Positions 1 through 8,155 of a DNA stretch of 64,000 nucleotides are shown here, in pieces. The position numbers and the translations under genes were made by a program. The DNA is from Shouchella sp047238345 (GTDB lineage: Bacteria > Bacillota > Bacilli > Bacillales > Bacillaceae_D): the NCBI RefSeq assembly GCF_047238345.1, contig NZ_JBDFMQ010000001.1, positions 2,294,001 to 2,358,000 of the forward strand, in the 5' to 3' direction. Every line of letters begins with the position of its first letter. Within the stretch, counting starts at the first letter, position 1. The notes beneath the pieces are model-generated. The model searched no databases, was not told the origin of the DNA, and saw nothing but the letters and a program-made list of their open reading frames with translations.

Positions 1-154
1 TAATAATTAATGACAAGATCATGTTATCGTAGATCCATTGTGCCGCTTCTCCTTTTGGATCAAGAGCAGTTAGGTTTTCTTCACCAAGACAGCCTGATAA
101 AAAAACAAGCACAAGAGCTGCAGGTGTTAAGCGCCACAGTAGGTTTTTTAACAT
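1..154 (-). CDS. ctaC: Cytochrome c oxidase subunit II (CtaC), 5' part only
   Basis: Partial gene: the first 51 codons are visible and the rest lies beyond the left edge. The ATG at 154 follows a GAGGG-type Shine-Dalgarno. The protein opens with a basic N-terminus, a hydrophobic stretch and the lipobox LSGC with Cys22. After this come ENLTALDPKGEAA and the start of a second hydrophobic helix, as in the subunit II lipoproteins of Bacillus caa3 oxidases, which carry the CuA domain further on. Its product would work with heme A made by the divergent ctaA. In B. subtilis ctaB (heme O synthase) lies between ctaA and ctaC; here it does not. The identification rests on about 50 residues. Confidence 0.8.
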   Translation of the reverse strand, partial: MLKNLLWRLTPAALVLVFLSGCLGEENLTALDPKGEAAQWIYDNMILSLII

Positions 155-525
155 GTTCGTTTCCCTCACTTTCTATGTAATTGTCTTGGCCTTTTCAAAC
201 AGCGGCGTGAATAACAAAATGGTTGAACAGTTTACAAGATTCGAAAACGGATACAACCTTTTTTATTCATGGCGGAATATGTACATTTACTCACACACAT
301 ATTCTTACATTCTCCCACAATATCGATTATAACCGAAAATGTGGGCGGTTTCATCAAATTCCTTTTGTTCACATGATTTTCACATTTACAATCTTCAAAA
401 ATTGTTCGCAGTTGAAAAATTGACTTTACCCTGTTCATTTTCTTATCATGGAGAAAGTACATTATAAGACCCATACTAACTTTATCATACTTTTCAACAA
501 GTTTATAGAAGGAAAGGTGAAACGA
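155..525. promoter_or_regulatory. Divergent ctaC/ctaA intergenic control region
   Basis: This 371-base stretch has no convincing gene. For ctaA, a candidate SigA promoter is TTGACT at 420-425 and TTATCA at 443-448 with a 17-base spacer; the -10 is poor. Just upstream, TTCACA occurs at 368 and again at 379, one helical turn apart, followed by TTTACA at 385. Such phased repeats could be activator sites (in B. subtilis ctaA is activated by ResD), but this is inference. Short ORFs on both strands here lack ribosome sites and were not called. Confidence 0.35.
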
Positions 526-1431
526 TTGCATAAAGGACTAAAAAGATTTGGCGTATTCACCTCATTAGGTGTTCTTCTTGTTTTAATACAAGGAGCCGTT
601 GTCACAAACACGGATTCTGGTGAAGGGTGCGGCCAAACATGGCCCCTTTGTTTTGGACAAGTCATTCCTATTGACCCTCCACCTGAAACCGTTATTGAAT
701 TCTCACACCGCTTGATTGCAGGCATTGTCGGGATGCTCGTTATTCTAATGGCCATCTGGTCATGGAGAAAGTTAAAACATCTCCCAGAAACAAAATTTCT
801 AGCGATCATCTCAGTTTTCATGATTATTTTTCAAGGATTATTAGGAGCAGGCGCTGTTGTATTTGGCCAATCTGATTTAATTATGGCCCTTCACTTCGGG
901 TTCTCAGCCTTATCCTTTGCTTCTGTTGTCTTGCTTACGAGGCTTGCCTTTGAAGACAGCAACCCTAAAAGACATTATGTACCAATTGTCTCAAAGTCAT
1001 ACAAATGGTTTGTAATTGGAACGACCATTTACTCCTACTTAGCGATTTATACTGGCGCTTACGTTAAGCACCGTGACGCAACACTTGCCTGCTCAGGTTT
1101 TCCACTTTGTAATGGGGAGCTCATTCCATCTATTTTTCATAGCGGAATTGCGGTTCAACTCTTACACCGGGGAGCAGCCATGATTCTCGTTGCGTTACTG
1201 GTAATCTTATTTATTTGGACATTAAAAACGTATCGATCTCAAGCAGTATTGGTGTTTTGTTCTGTACTAACAATTATTCTTGTTGCTGGACAAGCAGCCT
1301 CTGGTATCGCAGTTGTGTTAACAGAAAATTCGACGCTAACCATTGGTATTTTCCACGCATTACTCATTTCACTTCTCTTTACCGTTTTATGCTATATGGT
1401 GATGCTCGTTCTTCGCCATAAACGGAAATAA
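526..1431 (+). CDS. ctaA: Heme A synthase CtaA
   Basis: Converts heme O to heme A for cytochrome aa3/caa3 oxidase; an integral membrane protein. I chose the TTG at 526 because AAAGGTGA at 513-520 sits at good spacing and the resulting N-terminus (MHKGLKRFGVF) aligns with B. subtilis CtaA; an open frame extends upstream to 448 without support. The 301 residues hold eight hydrophobic segments. Conserved histidines are seen in EFSHRL, ALHFG, LLHRG and IFHALL. The two cysteine pairs of Bacillus-type CtaA are present, GEGCGQTWPLC in the first extracellular loop and LACSGFPLC in the third. A terminator follows directly. Confidence 0.95.
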   Translation: MHKGLKRFGVFTSLGVLLVLIQGAVVTNTDSGEGCGQTWPLCFGQVIPIDPPPETVIEFSHRLIAGIVGMLVILMAIWSWRKLKHLPETKFLAIISVFMIIFQGLLGAGAVVFGQSDLIMALHFGFSALSFASVVLLTRLAFEDSNPKRHYVPIVSKSYKWFVIGTTIYSYLAIYTGAYVKHRDATLACSGFPLCNGELIPSIFHSGIAVQLLHRGAAMILVALLVILFIWTLKTYRSQAVLVFCSVLTIILVAGQAASGIAVVLTENSTLTIGIFHALLISLLFTVLCYMVMLVLRHKRK

Positions 1432-1435
1432 AATC

Positions 1436-1470
1436 AAACCTTCATGATGAACTTGTCATGAAGGTTTTTT
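1436..1470 (+). terminator. Terminator of ctaA
   Basis: AACCTTCATGA and TCATGAAGGTT form an 11-base-pair stem with an 8-base loop, followed by a T run on the plus strand. Confidence 0.85.
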
Positions 1471-1474
1471 CAGT

Positions 1475-1511
1475 AAAAAAGCTTGCTGAACGTCAATGAT
1501 CAGCAAGCTTT
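1475..1511 (-). terminator. Terminator of pyc
   Basis: AAAGCTTGCTGA at 1478-1489 pairs perfectly with TCAGCAAGCTTT at 1500-1511. On the minus strand a T run follows, just past the pyc stop. Confidence 0.85.
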
Positions 1512-1517
1512 CATTCC

Positions 1518-4500
1518 TTATTCTACTTCTATTAATAGATCTCCAGTCGAAATCGGTTCGCCATCTTTGACATGGACTTTCTTCACCGCACCATTCTTAG
1601 CAGCTTGCACGGTTGTTTCCATCTTCATTGCTTCTGTAATCATGAGGTGATCGCCTTTTTTCACTTCATCGCCTTCAGAAACAAGCACTTTCACAACCGT
1701 ACCAGGCATTGATGCTCCAATATGACTTGAATTATTTTTCTCGGCTTTTGGACGGAGAACAGCATCTGTCTTTACATCTAAATCAAAAATATTTACTTCA
1801 CGGGGCTGTCCGTTAAGTTCAAAGTACACGATTCGGGTGCCGTCTTGTTGCGGATCAGAAATGGAAATTAATTTAACAATAAGGGTTTTCCCTTGTTCGA
1901 TTTCTATTTCGACTTCTTCTCCAAGATGTAACCCATAGAAGAATGTTGGCGTATCAAGCACAGAAACATCACCAAATCGCTCACTAAATTCTTCATATTC
2001 TTTGTATACCTTTGGATAGAGCAAATAAGACAAGACATCATGACTTGTAACTTGACGTCCAAGTTCATTATATAACTGCTCGCTTACTGCTTTAAAATCA
2101 ACTGGTTCTAACTCAGCGCCAGGACGCCCTTTTATTGGCATCTTGCCTTTTAGTATAATGCGCTGCAATTCTTCAGGAAACCCTTGATACGGTTTCCCTA
2201 GCTGTCCTTGGAAGAACTCTACAACAGAATCAGGGAAATCCAAACTTGCCCCTCTTTCATACAAGTCTTCTTCCGTCAGCTCATTTTGTACCATATAAAG
2301 CGCCATGTCGCCTACGACTTTGGAAGATGGCGTTACTTTGACAATATCTCCAAACATATCATTGACCGTTCGGTACATTTTCTTAACGTCATTCCATCTT
2401 TCATAGAGCCCAACAGCTTTTGCTTGCTGCTGTAGATTGCTATATTGTCCACCTGGCATTTCATGCTCGTAAACTTCTGTGTGTGGAGCGTTCATGCCGC
2501 TTTCAAATCCTTGATAAAACTTGCGTGTATCATACCAAAATTGATCAAGCTTTTCATAGGTTTCGATGTTCATTTTCGGCTGACGTTCCGTTCCTGCCAA
2601 CGCGTAATAAAGACTATTTGCACTCGGTTGCGAGGTCAATCCAGCCATTGAGCTAACAGCCACATCGACGATATCCACTCCAGCTTCAACTGCACGTGCA
2701 TAGGAGAAGACGCCGTTGCCACTCGTATCATGCATATGCAAGTGAATCGGTATATCAATGGTTTGCTTCAGTTCACTTACGAGTTGATAGGCTGCTTCAG
2801 GTTTCAAGAGACCCGCCATATCTTTAATTGCTAAAATATGTGCGCCAGAAGCTTCAAGCTCTTTCGCCATTTTTTTGTAATAAGCAAGATCATACTTTGT
2901 CTTGTTTTTATCAAGAATATCTCCTGTATAACAAACGGCTACTTCTGCAACTTTTCCACTTTCTCTCACTGCATCAATAGCCGGTTTCATCGCTTCAACC
3001 CAGTTTAAGCTATCAAAGATTCGGAACACATCGATCCCTGCATCGGCTGATTTTTGTACGAAATCATAAATGACGTTGTCGGCATAACTTGTGTATCCAA
3101 CCGCATTCGATGCACGGAGGAGCATCTGGAACAAAATATTTGGTGCTTTCTCACGCAACACGAGCAGCCTTTCCCACGGATTTTCATGCAAGAATCGCAT
3201 AGCTACATCAAACGTTGCGCCGCCCCACATTTCCATTGAAAAAAGATCTGGCAGTAAATGAGCAGTCGGTTCTGCCACTTTCTTTAAGTCATGTGTTCGC
3301 ACACGTGTAGCAAGTAACGATTGATGGGCATCTCGGAACGTTGTATCGGTTAAAAGCACGTTTTTCTCGTTTTTTACCCACTGAGCTAAACCTTCCGGAC
3401 CTTTTTCATCTAAAATTTGCTTCGTTCCAGGTTTCACAGTTTCGTTTTGATCAAAGCTTGGTAACACAGGCGTATCAAAGAGAGGCTTTTCTCCTTTTTG
3501 CAAACCTGGGTACCCATTTACAACCGTTTCCCCAATAAACGACAGCATCTTTGTGCCTCGGTCTTTACGCTTAGGGAATACGAATAATTCTGGCGTTTGA
3601 TCAATAAAGCCTGTGTTATACTCGCCATTTAAAAATTGGCTATGAGTGACAACATTTTCTAAAAAGGCAATATTTGTTTTAATGCCTCGAATTCGGAATT
3701 CGCGGAGGTTCCGAACCATTTTCAGTGCAGCATCTTCAAATGTTAATGCCCACGTCGATACTTTTACTAGAAGTGAATCGTAGTGCGGGCTAATAATGGC
3801 ACCTTGGAAGCCATTCCCTGCGTCGAGACGGACACCAAACCCGCCACTTGAACGATAGGCGTTAATACGACCTGTATCTGGCATAAACCCATTTGCAGGA
3901 TCTTCCGTTGTCACACGAGACTGAATCGCAAAACCAAAACAATGAATATCTTTCTGAGCAGGAATGTTAATTTCTTTTTCGTGTAATTTGTACCCTGCTG
4001 TAATTTTTAATTGTGACTGTACGATGTCAATGCCTGTTACCATTTCCGTAATCGTGTGTTCAACCTGAACACGAGGATTAACTTCAATAAAGTAAAAAGC
4101 TCCGTCATCGGTTACAAGGAATTCGACTGTACCAGCGTTGACATATTGGACATTCTCCATTAACTGAACAGCAGCATCACAGATCTTGTTACGCACTTCA
4201 TCTGTTAACGAGACACTGGGTGCAATCTCGACCACTTTTTGGTGGCGACGTTGGACGGAACAATCACGCTCATGTAAATGAACAATATTGCCATGCTTGT
4301 CCGCTAAAATTTGAACTTCAATATGCTTTGGTCGCTCAACAAATTTTTCAACATAGACTTCATCATTGCCAAACGCTGATTTGGCTTCAGACTTTGCGCG
4401 GTCATACGCTTCTTTTAATTCTTCTTCCGCACGAACAATTCTCATTCCACGGCCACCGCCGCCTAAAGATGCTTTAATAATAAACGGATAGCCGTGCTCT

Positions 4501-4964
4501 TGAACAAATGATTTCACTTCGTCTAAATTACTTACAGGTCCGTCACTACCTGGAATTACTGGGAGGCCCGCTTTTAAAGCTTGCTCTCTCGCTTGAATTT
4601 TATCGCCAAACATTTCTAAATGCTCGAGCTCCGGACCAACAAAACGGATGCCCTCTTCATGACAACGTTTAGCAAATTCAATATTCTCTGACAAAAATCC
4701 GTATCCTGGATGAATAGCGTCTACATCATGAGCTTTCGCTGTAGCGATAATGTCTTCAATATCTAAATAAGCATCAATCGGTTTCTTTCCTTTTCCAACT
4801 AAGTAAGCCTCATCCGCTTTATAACGGTGGAACGCGCCTGTATCTTCCTTTGAATAAATGGCAACAGTACGGATATTCAGCTCAGAACATGCACGAAAAA
4901 TCCGAATAGCAATTTCACCACGGTTTGCTACTAAAACTTTATTAATGTTATGTAGTCCATTCAT
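1518..4964 (-). CDS. pyc: Pyruvate carboxylase
   Basis: Biotin-dependent ATP carboxylation of pyruvate to oxaloacetate, the anaplerotic feed of the TCA cycle; a cytosolic tetramer. The ATG at 4964 has GAGGAGAGG upstream and gives 1148 residues, the length of B. subtilis PycA; an upstream in-frame extension to 5075 is not supported. The order is: biotin carboxylase (about 1-450, VLVANRGEIA start, KASLGGGGRGM ATP loop, ERDCSVQRRHQK), carboxyltransferase (about 530-800, LLTDTTFRDAHQSLL and GGATFDVAMRFL), linker and allosteric region, and a C-terminal biotinyl domain with TEAMKMETT, whose lysine is about residue 1114. It follows ylaN. In B. subtilis ftsW lies between the two genes and is absent here. 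Confidence 0.98.
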   Translation of the reverse strand: MNGLHNINKVLVANRGEIAIRIFRACSELNIRTVAIYSKEDTGAFHRYKADEAYLVGKGKKPIDAYLDIEDIIATAKAHDVDAIHPGYGFLSENIEFAKRCHEEGIRFVGPELEHLEMFGDKIQAREQALKAGLPVIPGSDGPVSNLDEVKSFVQEHGYPFIIKASLGGGGRGMRIVRAEEELKEAYDRAKSEAKSAFGNDEVYVEKFVERPKHIEVQILADKHGNIVHLHERDCSVQRRHQKVVEIAPSVSLTDEVRNKICDAAVQLMENVQYVNAGTVEFLVTDDGAFYFIEVNPRVQVEHTITEMVTGIDIVQSQLKITAGYKLHEKEINIPAQKDIHCFGFAIQSRVTTEDPANGFMPDTGRINAYRSSGGFGVRLDAGNGFQGAIISPHYDSLLVKVSTWALTFEDAALKMVRNLREFRIRGIKTNIAFLENVVTHSQFLNGEYNTGFIDQTPELFVFPKRKDRGTKMLSFIGETVVNGYPGLQKGEKPLFDTPVLPSFDQNETVKPGTKQILDEKGPEGLAQWVKNEKNVLLTDTTFRDAHQSLLATRVRTHDLKKVAEPTAHLLPDLFSMEMWGGATFDVAMRFLHENPWERLLVLREKAPNILFQMLLRASNAVGYTSYADNVIYDFVQKSADAGIDVFRIFDSLNWVEAMKPAIDAVRESGKVAEVAVCYTGDILDKNKTKYDLAYYKKMAKELEASGAHILAIKDMAGLLKPEAAYQLVSELKQTIDIPIHLHMHDTSGNGVFSYARAVEAGVDIVDVAVSSMAGLTSQPSANSLYYALAGTERQPKMNIETYEKLDQFWYDTRKFYQGFESGMNAPHTEVYEHEMPGGQYSNLQQQAKAVGLYERWNDVKKMYRTVNDMFGDIVKVTPSSKVVGDMALYMVQNELTEEDLYERGASLDFPDSVVEFFQGQLGKPYQGFPEELQRIILKGKMPIKGRPGAELEPVDFKAVSEQLYNELGRQVTSHDVLSYLLYPKVYKEYEEFSERFGDVSVLDTPTFFYGLHLGEEVEIEIEQGKTLIVKLISISDPQQDGTRIVYFELNGQPREVNIFDLDVKTDAVLRPKAEKNNSSHIGASMPGTVVKVLVSEGDEVKKGDHLMITEAMKMETTVQAAKNGAVKKVHVKDGEPISTGDLLIEVE

Positions 4965-5060
4965 GTACGTATTCCCTCTCCTCAAGCATTTAAGTATTTT
5001 CTTTTTACTTTGACTGATTTCTCTAAATTTCGCAACTAATATGCATAAAAAAGGTTTCAG

Positions 5061-5089
5061 AAAAACCGGGCGCATCAGCGTCCCGGTTT
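5061..5089 (-). terminator. Terminator of ylaN
   Basis: On the minus strand ACCGGG-A-CGC pairs with GCGCCCGGT around the loop TGAT, with one bulged A, followed by T residues. It separates ylaN from pyc, so pyc probably has its own promoter or relies on readthrough. Confidence 0.75.
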
Positions 5090-5096
5090 GGTACTA

Positions 5097-5375
5097 CTAC
5101 TTTAGAGAAGAATCATGAAGCAACGCTAGTTTTCTCTCTAGCTCACTTAAGATTCCTTTCCCTTTTTCTTCTTCAACAAGCCCAAGTCGAATGGCAAAAT
5201 CAATTTCCCTTGATAAACCAAACATTCTTGTATCTAAAACCTCTTCGTAGAGGGGGCATTGCGGCATTGTTAAGTTTTCAAGCTGAACCTCAATAAGCTG
5301 ACGGATTTTTTCCGCATCTTCTTGAAGTAAACTGTACGCTTTTTCACTTTGGCTTGTCACAGCATGTAACGTCAA
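5097..5375 (-). CDS. ylaN: YlaN, Fur-interacting iron homeostasis protein (UPF0358)
   Basis: A 92-residue cytosolic protein. The signature stretch NLTMPQCPLYEEVLDTRMFG followed by LSREIDFAIRLGLV is nearly identical to B. subtilis YlaN. YlaN is known to bind iron and to contact the repressor Fur, relieving Fur repression under iron limitation. The start is a TTG at 5375 with AGGAGGGG upstream at about five bases. It is a single gene ended by its own terminator. It diverges from ylaL. Confidence 0.93.
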   Translation of the reverse strand: MTLHAVTSQSEKAYSLLQEDAEKIRQLIEVQLENLTMPQCPLYEEVLDTRMFGLSREIDFAIRLGLVEEEKGKGILSELERKLALLHDSSLK

Positions 5376-5537
5376 ATTATCCCCTCCTCGTCTGAGTTAG
5401 TGTCCTACTTTCCATACTATAGACATTTGCGTCAAATTGCAATCATTTTCATTACGCTAGATAAGTTTCTAATCGTGACAAATATCAAATGAAGGCGTAT
5501 ACTTTTCACTATCGTACATACTTTTTGGAGGGATTCC

Positions 5538-6050
5538 ATGCAAGAATTTGTTTTTTTTATTTCTGGTAAAGTGAAGAAACCATTAACCATTGATCCAACT
5601 GTTTGGATTTTTGATGAAAGAAAGATTGATTTACAGACTTTTTTTGAATCCACGATACCACTTGAGGATGATAATGATTTAGCAAATTATACACAAAAAA
5701 TTTCAAAGCAATTTGATAAAGAAATGCTTCAAGGCTCTGAGCCACCAAACCCAAATCGCGATTCAAATCGAATCAAATATGATCGACAAGAATTAATTAA
5801 CGGTTCTTTCGGCATGCCGTTGCGCTCATTTATCCGCAACGCTGCACCTTATGATGATGCTCAGTCCATTTTAGTTGAAACGACGGAAAATCAACACGTA
5901 ACCCTGCCGATTGAAAAAGCGGATTATTTAGTTGCTGCTTTCTCTGATCATGGACAGCCTTTAAAGGAAGATGGACCTGTACACCTTTACGTAGCAGACG
6001 GCACGAGTAAAACGGCCATCAAACGCGTGAAGCAACTCAAATTTGTTTAA
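5538..6050 (+). CDS. ylaL: YlaL-like protein of unknown function
   Basis: A 170-residue soluble protein with no signal peptide or membrane segment. The ATG at 5538 follows GGAGGG at 5527. Position (between phoH/ylaK and ylaN) and general make-up match B. subtilis YlaL, whose function is not established. The C-terminal half (ADYLVAAFSDHGQPLKEDGPVHLYVADG) looks like a small globular domain. The last four bases overlap the convergent phoH stop. The symbol is based mainly on synteny. Confidence 0.7.
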   Translation: MQEFVFFISGKVKKPLTIDPTVWIFDERKIDLQTFFESTIPLEDDNDLANYTQKISKQFDKEMLQGSEPPNPNRDSNRIKYDRQELINGSFGMPLRSFIRNAAPYDDAQSILVETTENQHVTLPIEKADYLVAAFSDHGQPLKEDGPVHLYVADGTSKTAIKRVKQLKFV

Positions 6051-7384
6051 AGTAAATCTGCCGCTAGTTGTGCAAGCGCTGAACGTTCCCCTTTAATTAA
6101 TTTAATGTGGCCGCTCAGCGCTTCTTTTTTAAACGTTTCAACCGCATAAGTTAGCCCATTCGTATATTCATCAAGATATGGATGATCAATCTGTTGCGGA
6201 TCTCCCATCAAGACAACTTTGCTTCGCTCACCAACTCGAGTCAAAATCGTTTTCACTTCATGCTTCGTTAAGTTCTGAGCTTCGTCGATAATAATGTATT
6301 GATCAGGTATACTTCTTCCGCGAATATACGTGAGGGCCTCCACTTGAATTGAACTCATGCCAGCAAGAATTCGGTCCAGTTCTCCAGGTTTTTTTGTATC
6401 AAATAAAAACTCTAAATTATCGTAGATTGGCTGCATCCACGGCTTTAACTTTTCCTCTTTTTCACCTGGTAGATAGCCAATATCTTTTCCTAAGGGGACG
6501 ACAGGCCTAGCGACAATAAGCTTTTTGTAAAGGTGCAAATCTTCTGTTTGCAACAGTCCTGCCGCTAATGAAAGAAGTGTTTTGCCCGTCCCTGCTTTTC
6601 CGACCAACGTGACGAGGGGCAAATCATTTCGAAGCAACAGCTCAAATGCCATCTTTTGCTGAGCATTACGCGGCTTTATCCCCCATACATGATCATGTTC
6701 CCCGATTAACGGCTTTACTTTCTTTCCTAGTAAGTCAACTTTGCCGATGGCGGAACTTGAAGCTTGCGTATAATCTTTTAAAATAACAAATTGATTTGGA
6801 TAAAGCTGATCTACCTCTAATTCATCAACGGAAATTTCTCCATTTTTATAAAATGCATTGATGACTTCTTGATTTGTATAGCAATCTTTATACCCATTAT
6901 AACCCTCATCACTTTCAATGACCCGATCATTTAGGAAATCTTCCGTCAGCAGATCAAACGAGTCTGCTTTCACACGAACGAGTGCATCTTTACTCACGAG
7001 CACAACATCTCGTCCATTTGCCTTCTCGTTTTCTTCCATTTGTAAATTTAGCGCAACAGCTATAATGCGATTGTCATTTGTCATTTCAGCGAACACATGC
7101 TTTAAATGTTGAAACGAACGATGGTTTAGTTCTACTCGAACGGACCCTCCTTCTTTTAAAGCGACTCCCGTATGGAGCTTTCCATCTTCTCTTAATTGAT
7201 CAATGATTCTCGCAATCATACGAGCATTCCGGCCTACTTCATCCATATTTTTCTTTTTTGAATCAACTTCTTCAAGAACAATTGCTGGAATAATGACGTC
7301 ATGAGGTTGAAATTGGTAGAGCGAATACGGATCTTGTAATAGTACATTCGTATCAAGAACATACATTTTCTTGGCATTAGTCAA
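6047..7384 (-). CDS. ylaK: PIN domain-PhoH family ATPase (YlaK, PhoH2 type)
   Basis: Predicted RNA helicase/ribonuclease of the PhoH2 type. Residues 1-140 form a PIN nuclease domain (VLDTNVLL with the first acidic residue at 11, VLEEVDSKKK, and the later acidic cluster TNDNRIIAVAL). The C-terminal half is the PhoH ATPase with Walker A GKAGTGKTLL near residue 265, Walker B YIIIDEAQNL and the MGDPQQID motif. At 445 residues it has the usual family length. Start is TTG at 7384 with AGGAGGCG at seven bases; the next ATG is too far from it. Confidence 0.93.
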   Translation of the reverse strand: MTNAKKMYVLDTNVLLQDPYSLYQFQPHDVIIPAIVLEEVDSKKKNMDEVGRNARMIARIIDQLREDGKLHTGVALKEGGSVRVELNHRSFQHLKHVFAEMTNDNRIIAVALNLQMEENEKANGRDVVLVSKDALVRVKADSFDLLTEDFLNDRVIESDEGYNGYKDCYTNQEVINAFYKNGEISVDELEVDQLYPNQFVILKDYTQASSSAIGKVDLLGKKVKPLIGEHDHVWGIKPRNAQQKMAFELLLRNDLPLVTLVGKAGTGKTLLSLAAGLLQTEDLHLYKKLIVARPVVPLGKDIGYLPGEKEEKLKPWMQPIYDNLEFLFDTKKPGELDRILAGMSSIQVEALTYIRGRSIPDQYIIIDEAQNLTKHEVKTILTRVGERSKVVLMGDPQQIDHPYLDEYTNGLTYAVETFKKEALSGHIKLIKGERSALAQLAADLL

Positions 7385-7581
7385 AAAAACGCCTCCTAAG
7401 TAAGTGCGTCAAGAATTTGCCTTTCAATGAAGCAAGCTTCCTCTCCTTTTAATCGTATGAATGAAGACAAGAACTTAGACGAGTGATTATTGATTATTAT
7501 GAGAGTTTCTTTTTGTTCTGTAATTCGATACACTAAGAACTAGATAGAGGTAAAGAGAGGTGTAGGTCGTAAAGACGTAAG

Positions 7582-7785
7582 ATGAAAGTACAATGTGTGA
7601 TTTGCGATAAAATAGAAGATATTGATGATTATAGTGTAATAGCAAAAAAACTCCGCAATCGCCCGATTCACACGTATATGTGTGAGCATTGCCAAGAGCG
7701 AATTACGAAGCGAACAGACGAGCGGAAAGCGACAGGAAATTTTTCAGTTCCCCACAGACAAAAAGAAGAGAGCGATTGGCCTTAA
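7582..7785 (+). CDS. ylaI: YlaI small zinc-finger protein (DUF2197)
   Basis: A 67-residue protein with Cys5-X2-Cys8 and Cys34-X2-Cys37, a four-cysteine zinc ribbon. The segment KLRNRPIHTYMC is the family hallmark shared with B. subtilis YlaI. Function unknown. It diverges from phoH and its stop overlaps the ylaH stop by four bases, so the two are convergent. The ribosome site is weak (GAGAGGTG lies about 20 bases upstream). Confidence 0.88.
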   Translation: MKVQCVICDKIEDIDDYSVIAKKLRNRPIHTYMCEHCQERITKRTDERKATGNFSVPHRQKEESDWP

Positions 7786-8132
7786 CCAACGCTCCCTCCA
7801 TTTTCTTCGGATCGTGCTTTTTCTTTTCGGTGCATAAACAAACGAAAACGATAAATCCCCAGTACTAAAGCAGAGATTGCGAGCACTGCCATAATTGGCG
7901 CCCCAAACACAAACTCTAAAAACCATAAGCCAAAGCTTCCAATGATAAGCATAATATACACAACAACCATTTTCAGCACTGGTAACTTTCGAGCAAACCC
8001 TAAGTTAAAAACGAGAACAGTAAGCAATGTTGTTACAACAAAAGCTGCAAACCCAATCCAAGGCTGCTCATAGGTTGCCTGCATTAGCCATGAAAGACTT
8101 TCAACAGGTACCATCTCTTCCTCGTTTTGCAT
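7782..8132 (-). CDS. ylaH: YlaH-like membrane protein
   Basis: A small integral membrane protein with three hydrophobic segments and a basic C-terminal tail. The sequence NLGFARKLPVLKMVVVYI matches B. subtilis YlaH in the same neighbourhood. Two ATG codons are adjacent (8135 and 8132); GGGAGG upstream is at better spacing for 8132, so that start is given. It lies just downstream of typA in the same direction, with no terminator between, so it is probably cotranscribed. Function unknown. Confidence 0.82.
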   Translation of the reverse strand: MQNEEEMVPVESLSWLMQATYEQPWIGFAAFVVTTLLTVLVFNLGFARKLPVLKMVVVYIMLIIGSFGLWFLEFVFGAPIMAVLAISALVLGIYRFRLFMHRKEKARSEENGGSVG

Positions 8133-8155
8133 CATGATGCCTCCCTTCGTTCATC

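Noticed and set aside
232..531. A 99-codon minus-strand ORF upstream of ctaA
   Set aside because: No ribosome site and no recognisable protein; overlaps the ctaA promoter and start.
4965..5060. A clear SigA promoter directly upstream of pyc
   Set aside because: TTGCGA is present but no acceptable -10 at proper spacing; left uncalled.
5430..5470. Fur-like AATGAAAATGATT between ylaN and ylaL
   Set aside because: Not palindromic and only a partial match, although YlaN's link to Fur made it tempting.
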